From: Pseudarthrobacter cellobiosi
GTDB lineage: Bacteria > Actinomycetota > Actinomycetes > Actinomycetales > Micrococcaceae
Length of the DNA: 64,000 nucleotides
Direction: 5' to 3'
Assembly: GCF_023913755.1 (NCBI RefSeq)
Contig: NZ_JAMXBJ010000035.1
Span: forward strand, 1 to 64,000
Positions 8,607 to 17,583 of the stretch are shown here, one piece after another. The notes under the pieces were generated by a model. It did not search any database. It was not told the DNA's origin and was given only the letters and a program-made list of their open reading frames with translations. A program made the position numbers and the translations under genes. Within the stretch, counting starts at the first letter, position 1. Every line of letters begins with the position of its first letter.

Positions 8607-8804
8607 GTTCGGGGGTCCTTTGGTGCATCAGGTAGGGGAGGGGGAGATCACCCTCAACCGCTGAGCCGGACGGACCCCGGCAGCGCCAGTCAGGCGCGCG
8701 ATGGGAAGCCCGTGCGGCCGGTGAGCGGCCGAGGGCTGATAAATCGCTGCTGCCTATGCATGCGTCCATGATACGCCGCACCTTCCTAAGGCTCTTGACC
8801 TTGA
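8607..8804. other. Divergent intergenic region, srmL/tipA-like
   Basis: This 198-bp spacer should hold the promoters for the ligase gene (leftward) and the tipA-like gene (rightward). It contains one short hairpin, CGGCCG-GTGAG-CGGCCG at 8715-8731. I see no MerR-type operator with 19-bp spacing that I can defend. The segment 8756-8804 is where the missing N-terminal MerR codons should lie, and no frame there gives a MerR helix-turn-helix. Confidence 0.4.
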
Positions 8805-9509
8805 CGCTACGTCGACATCGGCCTGCTCAAGCCCAGCCGCACCGGCCACAACGGTTACCGCTACTACAACCAGGATGCGCTGGTGCAGCTCCAACGCATC
8901 CTGCTCCTACGCGGGCTGGGGCTGGGCCTGCCGGTGATCAGCCAGGTGCTCGACGACGAAACGGACGCCGCCGAAGCCCTTACCGGGCATCTCGAATCTC
9001 TCAAGCAGGAACGGGCCAGGCTGGCGCGGCAGATCGCGTCGGTCACACAAACCATCGAAGCAGTGAAAGGAGGTGGCGAAATCATGGCAGAAGACATGTT
9101 CAGCGGTTTCGACCACACGCAGTACAAGGACGAAGTGGAAGAACGCTGGGGCAAGGATGCCTACGCGAAGGGGGATTCGTGGTGGCGCGGCATGAGCACC
9201 GAGAAGAAGGCGGCGTGGAAGCAGCGCTCGCAGCAGCTGGGCGAGGACTGGATCGCCGCCGCCACGGCGGGTATCGCACCGGACAGCGCGGCGGCCCAGG
9301 ACATCGCCAGGCGGCACGTCGAATGGCTGACCGGCATCCCGGGCACCCCGGCGTCGGACGCCCGCGGCAAGGGTGACGTCAAGGCATACGTCACCGGGCT
9401 CGGCGAAATGTACGTTGCGGACCCCCGGTTCGCGAAGAACTACGGCGGCGCGGAGGGTGCCGGCTTCGTCCGGGATGGCCTGAAGATCTACGCGGCGGAG
9501 AACCTGTAG
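8805..9509 (+). pseudogene. tipA: tipA-like MerR regulator with lost N-terminal HTH
   Basis: In the frame of the TipAS domain, homology to MerR starts abruptly at YVDIGLLKPSRTGHNGYRYY, where MerR proteins normally have about 20 preceding residues forming the first DNA-binding helices. Directly upstream in the same frame are two TGA stops (8796-8798 and 8802-8804), and no other frame restores the missing part. The wing and dimerisation coil (LVQLQRILLLRGLGLGLPVI) remain. The full regulator is therefore probably not made, although GTG 8883 could give a shorter form. The C-terminal domain is listed separately because it has its own ribosome binding site. Confidence 0.6.
9084..9509 (+). CDS. TipAS-type ligand-binding domain protein
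   Basis: A 141-residue all-helical TipAS domain: MAEDMFSGFDHTQYKDEVEE, then RWGKDAYAKGDSWWRGMS and a C-terminal half ending YVADPRFAKNYGG...AAENL. TipAS of Streptomyces binds thiopeptide antibiotics and is made from an internal start within tipA. Here ATG 9084 has an excellent ribosome binding site, AAAGGAGGT at 9066-9074, nine bases upstream, inside the MerR coil coding region. This supports independent expression of the short form, as in Streptomyces, even though the DNA-binding half is broken. Likely role: drug sequestration; the ligand is not known. Confidence 0.72.
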   Translation: MAEDMFSGFDHTQYKDEVEERWGKDAYAKGDSWWRGMSTEKKAAWKQRSQQLGEDWIAAATAGIAPDSAAAQDIARRHVEWLTGIPGTPASDARGKGDVKAYVTGLGEMYVADPRFAKNYGGAEGAGFVRDGLKIYAAENL

Positions 9510-9548
9510 CCCGTCAGGAGGAAGCCTGCCCGCCAATAGACTTGGGCG

Positions 9549-11285
9549 GTGACTGATTCCACGCATTTCCTGGCCGGCAACACCCCCGATGCCCCGCGCA
9601 GCGACCTCCCCGGGCTGCTGACGGCGCTCGCCGCGGACCTGCGCCGGGTGGATTACACGCTCGACGGCGTGGCGGGGCTGCTGGGCGAGTCAGCCTACCG
9701 CGCGCTGAACCGGGACCAGATCATCCCGGCGCTGCTAGCCACCGAGAGTGCCACGGAGGGTGAGGCTGCGCACGGTGAGAAGACGACGGCGGCGCTCGCC
9801 GCCGTCGTGCGTCTCTGGCTCCTGGCGGAACCGCAGACGCGGGAAACGCTCGACGCCGCCCTGCCGGGAATCCGGGCTGACGGCCTGGTCGAGCTGGGGC
9901 TGCTCGAGCCCGTGCCCGGCCCAGATCGGCCCGGCGCTGAGCTGCCCGCCGCCGATCAGCCGGCGCAGGACTTGCTGCAGGCAAAAGCGGATCTGCGGCC
10001 GTACGGCTGGGACGCCAATGAGGACGGCAGCGGCGGCGCCGAACTCTGGGTGGCCAGCGACCTCGCCGCGCACCAGCAGGCCGGCATGCTGCGGCACGAC
10101 CATGTGCTGGGGATCGGGCAGGCGTCCACCACGCTGGTGCAGACCACCGTCCGCCGCCACGTCGCCAAGGCCCTGGACCTGGGCACGGGCTGCGGCATCC
10201 AGTCCTTCCACCTCCTGCACCATGCCGAGCATGTGACGGCAACGGACATCTCGGAGCGGGCCCTGGCCTTCACCCGGTTTAACCTCCTACTTAATGCCGC
10301 GGCCCTGCACCTGGACCCGGAACACCTGGAGGACCGGGTGAGCCTTCGGCTGGGGTCGCTCCTGGAGCCCGTAGCCGGGGAGGAATTCGAGCTAGTGGTG
10401 TCCAACCCGCCCTTTGTGATCACGCCGAGGACCCTGGGCGAAGCCGCGTCCGGACAGTTCACCTACCGCGACGGCGGGCTGCCCGGCGATGACATTGTGT
10501 CCTCGCTGGTGGCGGCGCTGCCCGGTGCGCTGGCCCCGGGCGGCACCGCGCAGATGCTGGGCAACTGGGAAATTCCCGCCGGGACCGAGTGGCACGAGAG
10601 GCCCAAGAGCTGGATCGGTCCGGACGCGGATGCCTGGTTCATCCAGCGCGAGCAGGTGGGCCCGGAGCAGTACGCCGAAACGTGGCTGCAGGACGCGTCC
10701 GAATCCCGCGACCGGAGGCATTACCGAGACGCTTACGCGGCCTACTTGGCGGACTTCGGGTCCCGGAACGTGGCGGGGATCGGCTTCGGGATGATCTGGC
10801 TGCGCCGGCCGGCGGGACAGGTCGCCGGACCGGAAGCGGGACCCGGCGCCGCCTCCATCAGCCGTTTCGAGGAAATCACGTACCCCATTGAGCAGCCCAT
10901 CGGGCCCCACCTGGGCGCCGCCGTCGAGCGTTCCGACTGGCTGGCCGCCAACAGCCTGGCGGACGCGCACCTGCTCGTCGCGGACGACGTCACCGAGGAA
11001 CGCCATCAGCGCCCCGGCGCCGAGCACCCCGGCGTGATCCTGCTGCGGCAGGGTGCGGGCCTGCGCCGGACCAACCTGCTCAGCACCGAACTCGCCGGAT
11101 TTGTCTCCGCCTGCGACGGTGACCTCTCCGGCGGCCAGATCATCGGTGCCCTCGCGGCGCTGCTCGGCGGGAGCCTCGCCGGAGAGGACGGGTTCGACGG
11201 TGACGCGTTCCGGACCAGGCTGCTCGACGACGTCGCGAACCTGGTCAGCGACGGTTTCCTGGTTCCTTCCGAGCCTGCTGAATAG
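9549..11285 (+). CDS. Class I SAM-dependent methyltransferase (DUF7059-type, PrmC/HemK-like core)
   Basis: A 578-residue protein. Residues about 1-190 are a family-specific N-terminal domain. The methyltransferase core follows, with motif I ALDLGTGCGIQSFHLL, an acidic strand-2 end TATDIS, and the catalytic NPPF motif (VVSNPPFVITPRT), which points to methylation of an N or amide group in protein, RNA or DNA. A C-terminal domain of about 200 residues ends the protein. GTG start at 9549. The target is unknown. It lies between the tipA-like gene and topA as a single gene. Confidence 0.78.
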   Translation: MTDSTHFLAGNTPDAPRSDLPGLLTALAADLRRVDYTLDGVAGLLGESAYRALNRDQIIPALLATESATEGEAAHGEKTTAALAAVVRLWLLAEPQTRETLDAALPGIRADGLVELGLLEPVPGPDRPGAELPAADQPAQDLLQAKADLRPYGWDANEDGSGGAELWVASDLAAHQQAGMLRHDHVLGIGQASTTLVQTTVRRHVAKALDLGTGCGIQSFHLLHHAEHVTATDISERALAFTRFNLLLNAAALHLDPEHLEDRVSLRLGSLLEPVAGEEFELVVSNPPFVITPRTLGEAASGQFTYRDGGLPGDDIVSSLVAALPGALAPGGTAQMLGNWEIPAGTEWHERPKSWIGPDADAWFIQREQVGPEQYAETWLQDASESRDRRHYRDAYAAYLADFGSRNVAGIGFGMIWLRRPAGQVAGPEAGPGAASISRFEEITYPIEQPIGPHLGAAVERSDWLAANSLADAHLLVADDVTEERHQRPGAEHPGVILLRQGAGLRRTNLLSTELAGFVSACDGDLSGGQIIGALAALLGGSLAGEDGFDGDAFRTRLLDDVANLVSDGFLVPSEPAE

Positions 11286-11441
11286 TGGTTTGGCGGGCAC
11301 CGGAACACCCCAAATCGGGGTCCCGGATGTGCCTGATGAGTCAACGGGTTTTCCACATGAATGCGCACTATCGTCCAAAATATGGTGAACTAGGCCAATA
11401 TGGGCTCATCTGCCCGAGCAACCTTTTTCTGTAGGAGCACC

Positions 11442-14171
11442 GTGCCAAGCAAGGCCAAAACAGGCAAGAAACTCGTGATTGTGGAGTCTCCGGCCAAGAG
11501 CAAGACCATCGCCAAGTACCTCGGCGAGGGCTTCATCGTAGAGGCCTCAATCGGTCACATCCGCGACCTGCCGCAGCCGTCTGAGCTCCCCGCAGAACTG
11601 AAGAAAACCTCGGTGGGCAAGTTCGCCGTCGACATCGAAAACGACTTCAAACCCTATTACGTGGTGTCCGCGGACAAACGGAAAAAGGTCACCGAGCTGA
11701 AGGCCGCGCTCAAGGATGCCGACGCTCTCTATCTCGCAACCGATGGGGACCGCGAGGGCGAGGCCATCGCGTGGCACCTGCTGGAAGTGCTCAAGCCCAA
11801 GGTCCCCGTGTACCGGATGACATTCGGCGAAATCACCAAGGAAGCCATCCACCGCGCCATGGACAACCTGCGCGATGTTGATACGGCACTGGTGGACGCG
11901 CAGGAAACCCGCCGCGTCCTGGACCGCCTCTACGGCTACGAGATTTCCCCCGTGCTGTGGCGCAAGGTGGCCCGCGGCCTGTCCGCCGGCCGCGTCCAGT
12001 CCGTGGTCACGCGCATGGTGGTGGACCGTGAACGCGAACGCATGGCCTTCAAGGCCGCCTCCTACTGGGACCTGACGGGCCAGTTCGGGGCAGGTGCCGG
12101 TTCGTTCAAGGCCAAGCTCGCTGCGGTTGACGGCGCCAAGGTGGCCAGCGGCCGCGACTTCAACGACGACGGCGTTCTTACCTCGCGCAATGCGGCGCAC
12201 CTCAACGAGGAACTCGCCACGTCACTGGCCGCCGGTCTCCAGGATGCGGACTTCCGTGTCCGGTCCGTGGACACCAAGCCGTATACCCGCCGTCCGGCCG
12301 CGCCTTTCACCACGTCCACGCTGCAGCAGGAGGCCGGCCGCAAGCTCCGCTTCTCCTCCAAGAGCACCATGCAGGTGGCCCAGCGGCTGTACGAAAACGG
12401 CTACATCACCTATATGCGTACCGACTCCTCGGCGCTGAGCGATGAAGCCGTCACGGCCGCCCGCCGCCAGGCCTCCGAGCTGTACGGCCCCGAGTACATC
12501 CCGGCGTCGCCCCGCGTGTACACCAGCAAGGCTGCGAACGCGCAGGAAGCCCACGAGGCCATCCGCCCCGCCGGTGACTCCTTCCGCACCCCGGCGCAGG
12601 TGGCCAAGCAGCTCTCCGGCGACGAGTTCCGCCTGTACGAACTGATCTGGAAGCGCACCGTCGCATCCCAGATGGGTGACGCCAAGGGTTCGACGGCGAC
12701 CATCCGCCTGGGTGCAGTTGCCACCGATGGCCGGGACGCCGAATTCTCCGCCTCCGGCACCGTCATCACCTTCCCCGGCTTCCTGGCCGCCTATGAAGAA
12801 GGCAAGGACGAAAGCCGCGGGGACGACGACTCCGACGAAGCCCGGCGGCTGCCGAACGTGGCCAAGGACGATGCCCTCACGGCGTCGGACATTGTGGCCG
12901 TGGGCCACGAGACCTCGCCGCCGCCGCGCTTCACCGAAGCTTCGCTGACCGCCGAGCTGGAGAAGAAGGGCATCGGTCGCCCTTCAACCTACGCCTCCAC
13001 TATCTCCACCATCCAGGACCGCGGCTACGTCCGGAAGCAGGGTTCCGCGCTGGTGCCCAGCTGGATCGCCTTCTCGGTGATCCGCCTGCTCGAGCAGCAC
13101 TTCACGGACTATGTAGACTACGAGTTCACGGCGGACATGGAAGGCGACCTGGACAAGATCGCCAACGGCCAGGCCGTTGGGTCTGCCTGGCTCAAGCACT
13201 TCTACTACGGTGAAGATTCCGATCCGGGCCTGCTCAGCATCGTGAACAACCTGGGCGAGATCGACGCCCGGGAAATCAACTCCGTGCCCATCACCGAAGG
13301 CATCACCCTGCGCGTGGGCAAGTTCGGTCCCTACCTGGAGAGCTCCATCCCCACGGTGGACGCCAAGACCGGCGAAATCGTGGAGAACTCCCGCGCCAAC
13401 GTCCCCGAGGACCTGGCGCCGGACGAACTGACGGCGGCGAAGGCCATCGAACTGATGGAAACGGCTGCGCCGGAAGAACGCGTACTGGGCGACGACCCCC
13501 ACACCGGGCACAGCGTTGTCGCCAAGAACGGCCGCTACGGCGCCTACGTCACCGAAGTCATCCCCGAGATGACCGAGGAACAGCTGGCCAACCAGCCCGT
13601 TGAGTACTACAAGAACGGCAAGCCGAAACCGCCGAAAAAGCCCGTCAAGGCCAAGCCGCGCACCGGTTCGCTGTTCGCGTCCATGACCGTGGATTCCGTC
13701 ACCCTAGACGAAGCGCTGCAGCTCATGAGCCTGCCCCGCGCCCTGGGCGAGGACACCGAAGGCAACCTCATCACGGTGCAGAACGGCCGCTTCGGACCGT
13801 ACCTGAAGAAGGGCACGGACTCCCGCTCCATCGGCACCGAAGAGGAAATCTTCACCATCACGCTGGAGCAGGCGCTGGAGATCTACTCCCAGCCCAAGCA
13901 GCGCGGCGCCCGTGCCGCGGTGGCGCCGCTGGCCGAGTTCGGACCGGACCCCGTTTCCGAGAAGAACATCGTGGTCAAGGAAGGCCGCTTTGGCCCGTAC
14001 ATCACCGACGGCATCACCAACATCACCGTCCCGCGGTCCACATCCTTGGAGGAACTGACCCGCGAACAGGCCGTCGAGCTCCTCGCCGAGAAGCGGGCCA
14101 AGGGTCCGGTCAAACGCACCACAACGGCCCGCAAGGCCCCGGCCAAGAAGAAGGCCCCCGCCAAGAAGTAA
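11442..14171 (+). CDS. topA: DNA topoisomerase I
   Basis: Type IA topoisomerase of 909 residues that relaxes negative supercoils. The N-terminal TOPRIM domain (KKLVIVESPAKSKTIAKYLG; DGDREGEAIAWHLLE) is followed by the catalytic domain with the active tyrosine in YITYMRTDSS. C-terminal repeats of the form GRYGAYV, GRFGPYLKKG and GRFGPYITDG and a Lys/Ala-rich tail (RKAPAKKKAPAKK) are typical of actinobacterial TopA, which lacks the zinc fingers of E. coli. GTG start at 11442 behind TAGGAG is preferred to the in-frame ATG at 11400. Confidence 0.96.
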   Translation: MPSKAKTGKKLVIVESPAKSKTIAKYLGEGFIVEASIGHIRDLPQPSELPAELKKTSVGKFAVDIENDFKPYYVVSADKRKKVTELKAALKDADALYLATDGDREGEAIAWHLLEVLKPKVPVYRMTFGEITKEAIHRAMDNLRDVDTALVDAQETRRVLDRLYGYEISPVLWRKVARGLSAGRVQSVVTRMVVDRERERMAFKAASYWDLTGQFGAGAGSFKAKLAAVDGAKVASGRDFNDDGVLTSRNAAHLNEELATSLAAGLQDADFRVRSVDTKPYTRRPAAPFTTSTLQQEAGRKLRFSSKSTMQVAQRLYENGYITYMRTDSSALSDEAVTAARRQASELYGPEYIPASPRVYTSKAANAQEAHEAIRPAGDSFRTPAQVAKQLSGDEFRLYELIWKRTVASQMGDAKGSTATIRLGAVATDGRDAEFSASGTVITFPGFLAAYEEGKDESRGDDDSDEARRLPNVAKDDALTASDIVAVGHETSPPPRFTEASLTAELEKKGIGRPSTYASTISTIQDRGYVRKQGSALVPSWIAFSVIRLLEQHFTDYVDYEFTADMEGDLDKIANGQAVGSAWLKHFYYGEDSDPGLLSIVNNLGEIDAREINSVPITEGITLRVGKFGPYLESSIPTVDAKTGEIVENSRANVPEDLAPDELTAAKAIELMETAAPEERVLGDDPHTGHSVVAKNGRYGAYVTEVIPEMTEEQLANQPVEYYKNGKPKPPKKPVKAKPRTGSLFASMTVDSVTLDEALQLMSLPRALGEDTEGNLITVQNGRFGPYLKKGTDSRSIGTEEEIFTITLEQALEIYSQPKQRGARAAVAPLAEFGPDPVSEKNIVVKEGRFGPYITDGITNITVPRSTSLEELTREQAVELLAEKRAKGPVKRTTTARKAPAKKKAPAKK

Positions 14172-14218
14172 GTATGGGCGGAATTGCGCCGAGCTCTCCA
14201 ACGTGGTCGAGTAGATAC

Positions 14219-14671
14219 ATGACTGAACAGCCCGGCACAGCCGATCTCACGCCGCTCAACGAACTCGAAGAGAAGCTCGCCCAGGGCGGCCAGCCCGAGG
14301 GCAGCCCGGTGGACGTCATCCTGTCCTTCCTCAACAGCGAGGTCTACGTCATCAGCACCGACGGGATCGAGGGGGAGGATTCCCAGGTGGAGCCGCTGGT
14401 ATTGGCGAACGCCGACGGCGAGCCCGTCCTTGCGGTGTTCTCGCACCCCAGCCGCGTTGACGAGCAGTATCTTGAGGCGGCGCCGAACGTCCTGGGGACC
14501 CAGGGTGCAGCCATCATCGCCAACATTGGCGAGGAATTGGGCATGGTGATCAACCCCGGCGCTGCGTATGGGTTTGAGATCAACCCGGAGGGCGTCGCCA
14601 ACATCAAGCGCGACTTCAAGCGGGCCGATGAGCTTCCCGACGGCGCACCCGAGGACGCCTCCGCAAACTGA
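14219..14671 (+). CDS. SseB-family protein
   Basis: A 150-residue acidic protein with the SseB N-terminal-like fold: LNELEEKLAQG, then VILSFLNSEVYVIST, LVLANADGEPVLAVFSHPSR and GAAIIANIGEELGMVINPG. SseB-domain proteins are widespread and of unclear function; some act in stress or secretion contexts. ATG 14219 (MTEQPG) is preferred over the upstream in-frame start at 14174, which lies just after topA. It is probably co-transcribed with topA (48 bp gap). Confidence 0.72.
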   Translation: MTEQPGTADLTPLNELEEKLAQGGQPEGSPVDVILSFLNSEVYVISTDGIEGEDSQVEPLVLANADGEPVLAVFSHPSRVDEQYLEAAPNVLGTQGAAIIANIGEELGMVINPGAAYGFEINPEGVANIKRDFKRADELPDGAPEDASAN

Positions 14672-14723
14672 CATCTTTAGTGCAGGTTGTGAGTAAGGGC
14701 CTGGCCGGGGGAATAATGGCAGG

Positions 14724-15728
14724 ATGCGGCTAGGCGTCCTCGATATCGGGTCAAACACTGTCCACCTTCTCCTGGTGGATGCCCACCCTGGCGCGCGTCC
14801 GGTGCCTTTCGCGTCGCACAAACGGCCCATATCCCTGGTCCAATACCTGGATGCCGACGGCAACATCACAGACGAAGGGCAGCACGAGCTGACCGAATTC
14901 GTCCTTGAAGCCTGGGAGTTTGCCGCCAGGCACAAGGCGGACGACCTGCTGGCTTTCTGTACGTCGGCCATCCGTGAAGCCACTAACGGCCCTGCCGTGC
15001 TGGCCCGGGTCAAGCACGAAACCACTGTCACCCTGCAGGAACTGACCGGCAGCGAAGAAGCCTCCATGACCTTCTTCGCCGTCCGCCGCTGGTACGGCTG
15101 GGGTGCGGGACCGATCCTGAACCTGGACATCGGCGGCGGCTCCTTCGAAATGGCCTTCGGGCAGGACGAACTGCCCGAAGTGGCCACTTCGGTGCCGCTG
15201 GGCGCCAGCCGCCTGACCCGCGACTGGCTGGCTGAGGACCCGCCTTCCGCCAAGAGCGTCAAAGAGCTGCGCCGCTACATCCGGGCCACCCTCGCCCCGG
15301 CGGTCAGGCAGTTCGACGGTCTGGGCCGCGCCAACGTTGTGGCCGGAACCTCCAAGACCTTCCGGTCGCTCGCCAGGGTAGCCGGGGCAGCCCCGAGCGC
15401 CGCAGGGCCCTACGTGAAGCGCACCCTCAACGCCACGGATCTGGGCGTGTGGGCGCAGCGCATTTCAGCCATGAAGTCCGAGGACCGGCTCTTTCTGCCG
15501 GGCGTGTCAGAGGCCCGCGCACACCAGCTGCTCGCCGGGGCTCTGGTGGCCGAGGCTGCCTTGGAAATGTTCAAGTTCAAGAAGATCAGGATCTGCCCGT
15601 GGGCGCTGCGTGAAGGGCTGATCCTGCGCCGGCTCGACCAGTTGGTCTTTGCCGGTCCGCTGGATCCGGCCCCGCATATCGTGGAGCCCGCCGCGGCACG
15701 CCAGGCTATCGAGGCTTCACCCGCCTGA
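14724..15728 (+). CDS. Ppx/GppA-family phosphatase
   Basis: A 334-residue member of the exopolyphosphatase/guanosine pentaphosphatase family (ASKHA fold). Phosphate-binding motifs are visible: LGVLDIGSNTVHLLLVD at the start, TSAIREATN, and NLDIGGGSFEMAFGQ near residue 135. It is short (no C-terminal HD domain), as in actinobacterial Ppx proteins. Likely hydrolyses polyphosphate or pppGpp. Separate transcription from proC is suggested by the 318-bp gap that follows. Confidence 0.88.
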   Translation: MRLGVLDIGSNTVHLLLVDAHPGARPVPFASHKRPISLVQYLDADGNITDEGQHELTEFVLEAWEFAARHKADDLLAFCTSAIREATNGPAVLARVKHETTVTLQELTGSEEASMTFFAVRRWYGWGAGPILNLDIGGGSFEMAFGQDELPEVATSVPLGASRLTRDWLAEDPPSAKSVKELRRYIRATLAPAVRQFDGLGRANVVAGTSKTFRSLARVAGAAPSAAGPYVKRTLNATDLGVWAQRISAMKSEDRLFLPGVSEARAHQLLAGALVAEAALEMFKFKKIRICPWALREGLILRRLDQLVFAGPLDPAPHIVEPAAARQAIEASPA

Positions 15729-16046
15729 GGCCCGCCGCGGCTTGATTGAGGCCCGCTATGCCTGCGGCCTGCCTGGCCGAAAGAAACCGTTAACGCGAAA
15801 GCGCCGGCGTCCGCAGCAGGAAAATGGGGGAAAACCTGCTGCAAGCCACCGGCGCCTCGGGCAAACATCCCCATGCTTGCCGCATCACTCGCACCCTCAA
15901 TGAGGTAATAACTACGTTAGGCGGCGAAGTTGTGTGCAAGCTGCAGCGAACATGGGAGTCGGCTGTGAATCGGTTTCGGCGGGTTCCCTCTTTTCCCGAT
16001 TCGTTCCATTTCTGCAGCCGCCCACCCGAACTGCAATGATGGAAGC
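15729..16046. other. Intergenic region ppx-proC with nested inverted repeat
   Basis: No gene is supported here. The striking element is a two-tier inverted repeat: GCGCCGG (15801-15807) pairs with CCGGCGC (15849-15855), and inside it GCAGCAGG (15813-15820) pairs with CCTGCTGC (15835-15842), with a purine-rich 14-base loop. There is no T tract, so it is not a classic terminator. A second, looser pair GAATCGG (15967-15973) / CCGATTC (15996-16002) lies 45 bp before proC. The region may hold an operator or a structured leader for proC. Confidence 0.4.
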
Positions 16047-16880
16047 ATGAGCAACCGAATCGCCTTCCTGGGCTGTGGATCCATGAACGAAGCCATCCTC
16101 GCCGGCCTCCTGGGCGGGGGAACCGACCCCGCCGACGTCGTGGCCACAGTCAGGCGTGCTGAACGCGCTGCGGAACTGGCCGTGCGTCACCACGGCATCA
16201 CGGCCATCGCAGGCGAGGAGGAACCGGACAACAACAAGCAGGCAGCCAAGGGATCCGCCGTCGTAATCCTTGGCGTCAAACCGGTGGGCATCGTCGACCT
16301 GGCGCGCGAGATTAGCGGCTCACTGTCCCCGAAGGCCATCGTTGTCAGCGTTGCCGCAGCCGTGTCGCTGGCGCAACTGGAAGCTGCGCTGCCTCCCGGA
16401 CAGCCGGTGATCCGCGCTATGCCGAACACCCCTGCCAAGCTGGGCCGCGGCGTCGTGTCCGTCTCACCCGGAACCAACTGCACGCCGGAACAGCTCCAGA
16501 CCGTCAAGGACATCCTTCGGGCCACTGGCACCGTGGTGGAGGTGCGCGAGGATCAGGTGGATGCGTTGTCGGCCATCAGCGGCTCGGGTCCCGCCTACGC
16601 GTTCTACCTGGCCGAGGCTATGGCAGCTGCCGGCGTCGAGCTGGGCCTTGATCCCGAGTTGTCGCTGCTCCTGGCGCGGGAGACGGTCGCTGGCGCGGGC
16701 TTTATGCTTGCCGAGCCGGGCGCCGATCCTTCGGCCCTGCGCAAGGGAGTGACCAGCCCCAACGGCACCACCGAACGGGCCATCGCCACCTTCGACGACC
16801 GGGGCATACCAGCCATCATCGCCGCCGGCGCCCGCGCCGCAGCAGACCGCTCCGCGGAGATCACCAGGCAGCTCGGCTGA
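16047..16880 (+). CDS. proC: Pyrroline-5-carboxylate reductase
   Basis: A 277-residue enzyme that reduces pyrroline-5-carboxylate to proline with NAD(P)H, the last step of proline synthesis. The N-terminal Rossmann motif is IAFLGCGSMNEAILAGLL. The conserved central segment is VIRAMPNTPAKLGRGV, and the C-terminal dimer domain carries SAISGSGPAYAFYLAEAM and LRKGVTSPNGTTERAIATF. Length and order match ProC. Start ATG 16047. Convergent with trkA. Confidence 0.96.
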   Translation: MSNRIAFLGCGSMNEAILAGLLGGGTDPADVVATVRRAERAAELAVRHHGITAIAGEEEPDNNKQAAKGSAVVILGVKPVGIVDLAREISGSLSPKAIVVSVAAAVSLAQLEAALPPGQPVIRAMPNTPAKLGRGVVSVSPGTNCTPEQLQTVKDILRATGTVVEVREDQVDALSAISGSGPAYAFYLAEAMAAAGVELGLDPELSLLLARETVAGAGFMLAEPGADPSALRKGVTSPNGTTERAIATFDDRGIPAIIAAGARAAADRSAEITRQLG

Positions 16881-16896
16881 GCCCCGGAGCGGAGTT

Positions 16897-17583
16897 CTAC
16901 GGCCGGGCGGCGAACCGTTCGAGCAGGTCCACGTGCCCGGACACGATCAGCATGTCGCGGGCGGACACCTTGGTTTCTGGGCGGGCGTAGGTGAAGTCCT
17001 CGCCGGGCGATTTCACGCCCACGATGGTCACGCCGTACTTGGAGCGCACCTTGGACTCATCCAGCGTGAAGCCCACAGTCTCGCGCGGCGGGTACATTTT
17101 CACGATGGCGAAGTCGTCGTCGAACTCGATGAAGTCCAGCATGCGTCCGGAGACCAAGTGCGCTGCGCGGACGCCGGCGTCCGCCTCGGGGTAGATCACG
17201 TGGTTCGCGCCGATCCGGGTGAGGATCTTGCCGTGCGACGGCGTGATGGCCTTGACCCAGAGGTGCTCGATGCCGAGGTCCACCAGGTTCACGGTGATCA
17301 GCACGGAGGACTCGATCGAGGTGCCGACCCCACAAACGGCAGAGCTGAACTCCTGTGCACCGAGCTGGCGTAGCGCATCGATATTGGTGGCGTCGGCCTC
17401 CACCACGTGGGTGAGGAGCGGTGCCCATTTCTGGACCAGGTTCCGGTCGCGTTCGATTGCGAGCACCTCGCGGCCCTGTTTCACGAGCTGCTCGGCGGTG
17501 GACGAGCCGAAGCGGCCCAGCCCGATCACCAGTACCGGCGCGTTGTGGGCGGGGCGGTTGGGGGCGCCTGAGGAATTAGCCAA
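16897..17583 (-). CDS. trkA: TrkA-type potassium uptake regulatory protein
   Basis: A 228-residue cytosolic gating subunit of a Ktr/Trk potassium transporter. The RCK_N domain begins with the nucleotide-binding motif VLVIGLGRFGSSTAEQL and the strand-2 acidic end AIERD; the RCK_C domain follows (FTLDESKVRSKYGVTIVGVK). I chose the TTG start at 17583: it has AGAGG seven bases upstream and overlaps the stop of trkH, giving translational coupling. An extension to 17649 reads as trkH coding sequence. Confidence 0.92.
   Translation of the reverse strand: MANSSGAPNRPAHNAPVLVIGLGRFGSSTAEQLVKQGREVLAIERDRNLVQKWAPLLTHVVEADATNIDALRQLGAQEFSSAVCGVGTSIESSVLITVNLVDLGIEHLWVKAITPSHGKILTRIGANHVIYPEADAGVRAAHLVSGRMLDFIEFDDDFAIVKMYPPRETVGFTLDESKVRSKYGVTIVGVKSPGEDFTYARPETKVSARDMLIVSGHVDLLERFAARP

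Noticed and set aside
13883..15262. 459-codon frame antisense to topA end, SseB-like and ppx genes
   Set aside because: Crosses three convincing sense genes and shows no domain.
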